5,690 nucleotides of DNA, from positions 1 to 5,690 of the forward strand of contig PBHT01000004.1 of NCBI GenBank assembly GCA_002720285.1. The letters run 5' to 3'. Below are positions 5,588-5,690 of this stretch, in pieces. The stretch is from Acidobacteriota bacterium (GTDB lineage Bacteria; Acidobacteriota; Vicinamibacteria; Vicinamibacterales; UBA823). Below the pieces are notes generated by a model, which had not been told where the DNA came from, made no database searches, and was given only the letters and a program-made list of their open reading frames with translations. How positions within the stretch are numbered: position 1 is the first letter of the stretch; each line of letters begins with the position of its first letter. Position numbers and translations under genes: made by a program.

Positions 5588-5690
5588 TAAACACCACGAC
5601 TCCGCTTAAGTACTCGCGTCACGACCCATCGCTTGCGCCGACTCATTGGTCGTCCTTCAGCAATAGCCACACGGTCACCAACTTTGGCGT
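5587..5690 (-). CDS. rpsQ: 30S ribosomal protein S17 (partial, N-terminus beyond right edge)
   Basis: S17 is a primary 16S rRNA-binding protein with an OB-fold, placed low in the body of the small subunit. Only the last 33 codons and the stop are in the window, roughly the final 40 percent of a protein that usually has 80-90 residues. They contain AKVGDRVAIAEGRPMSRRKRWVVTRVL, which matches the family block KVGDRVRIxExRPLSKTKRWRVVEIL. The tail is short and basic (KRSRGV). Its position just before rplN is the normal one in the spc operon, so rpmC (L29) and the S10-operon genes would be expected further upstream. No frameshift is visible. The TAG stop is 18 bases from the rplN start. Confidence 0.95.
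   Translation of the reverse strand, partial: AKVGDRVAIAEGRPMSRRKRWVVTRVLKRSRGV

Noticed and set aside
1..5690. A novel or mobile system inserted in the operon
   Set aside because: Every stretch is accounted for by the canonical gene order with gaps of at most 74 bases. No extra gene, transposase, integrase, terminal repeat or array is present.

Overview
This window is a segment of the bacterial spc ribosomal-protein operon. It lies wholly on the minus strand, so transcription runs from high to low coordinates. In transcription order the genes are rpsQ (S17, only its last 33 codons), rplN (L14), rplX (L24), rplE (L5), rpsN (S14), rpsH (S8), rplF (L6), rplR (L18), rpsE (S5), rpmD (L30), rplO (L15) and secY (430 codons, C-terminus cut off by the left edge). 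This is the classic bacterial gene order, with nothing inserted, missing or broken. No RNA gene, mobile element, CRISPR array, operon promoter or factor-independent terminator is visible.

The genes are tightly packed. Spacings in transcription order are 18 (rpsQ-rplN), 56 (rplN-rplX), a 4-base ATGA overlap (rplX-rplE), 38, 74 (rpsN-rpsH, the longest), 23, 13, 41, 41, 26 and 2 bases (rplO-secY). No gene-free stretch approaches 300 bases. All eleven fully visible start sites are read here as ATG. Longer reading frames opening at TTG (L5) or GTG (L18) exist, but alignment with the families and the ribosome-binding sites favour the internal ATGs. Base composition is mixed, about half G+C by eye.

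Together the genes supply three small-subunit core proteins (S5, S8, S14) plus the end of S17, and six large-subunit proteins (L5, L6, L14, L15, L18, L24) plus L30. They also encode the SecY channel, the membrane pore to which translating ribosomes deliver secreted and membrane proteins. The organism is a bacterium, not an archaeon or plastid, as shown by the order, by the short bacterial forms and by a zinc-type S14. L30 is present, L24 carries a four-cysteine C-terminal zinc ribbon, and SecY reads like those of Acidobacteriota. That phylum is a tentative placement from memory of the families and would need a tree.

The coding content is housekeeping and I found no new biological system. What deserves a second look is small. 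There is an 8-bp hairpin in the longest intergenic gap, just before rpsH. Tiny GGG/CCC hairpins sit between distant Shine-Dalgarno sequences and the start codons of rpmD and rplN. A few residue changes fall in otherwise very conserved motifs.
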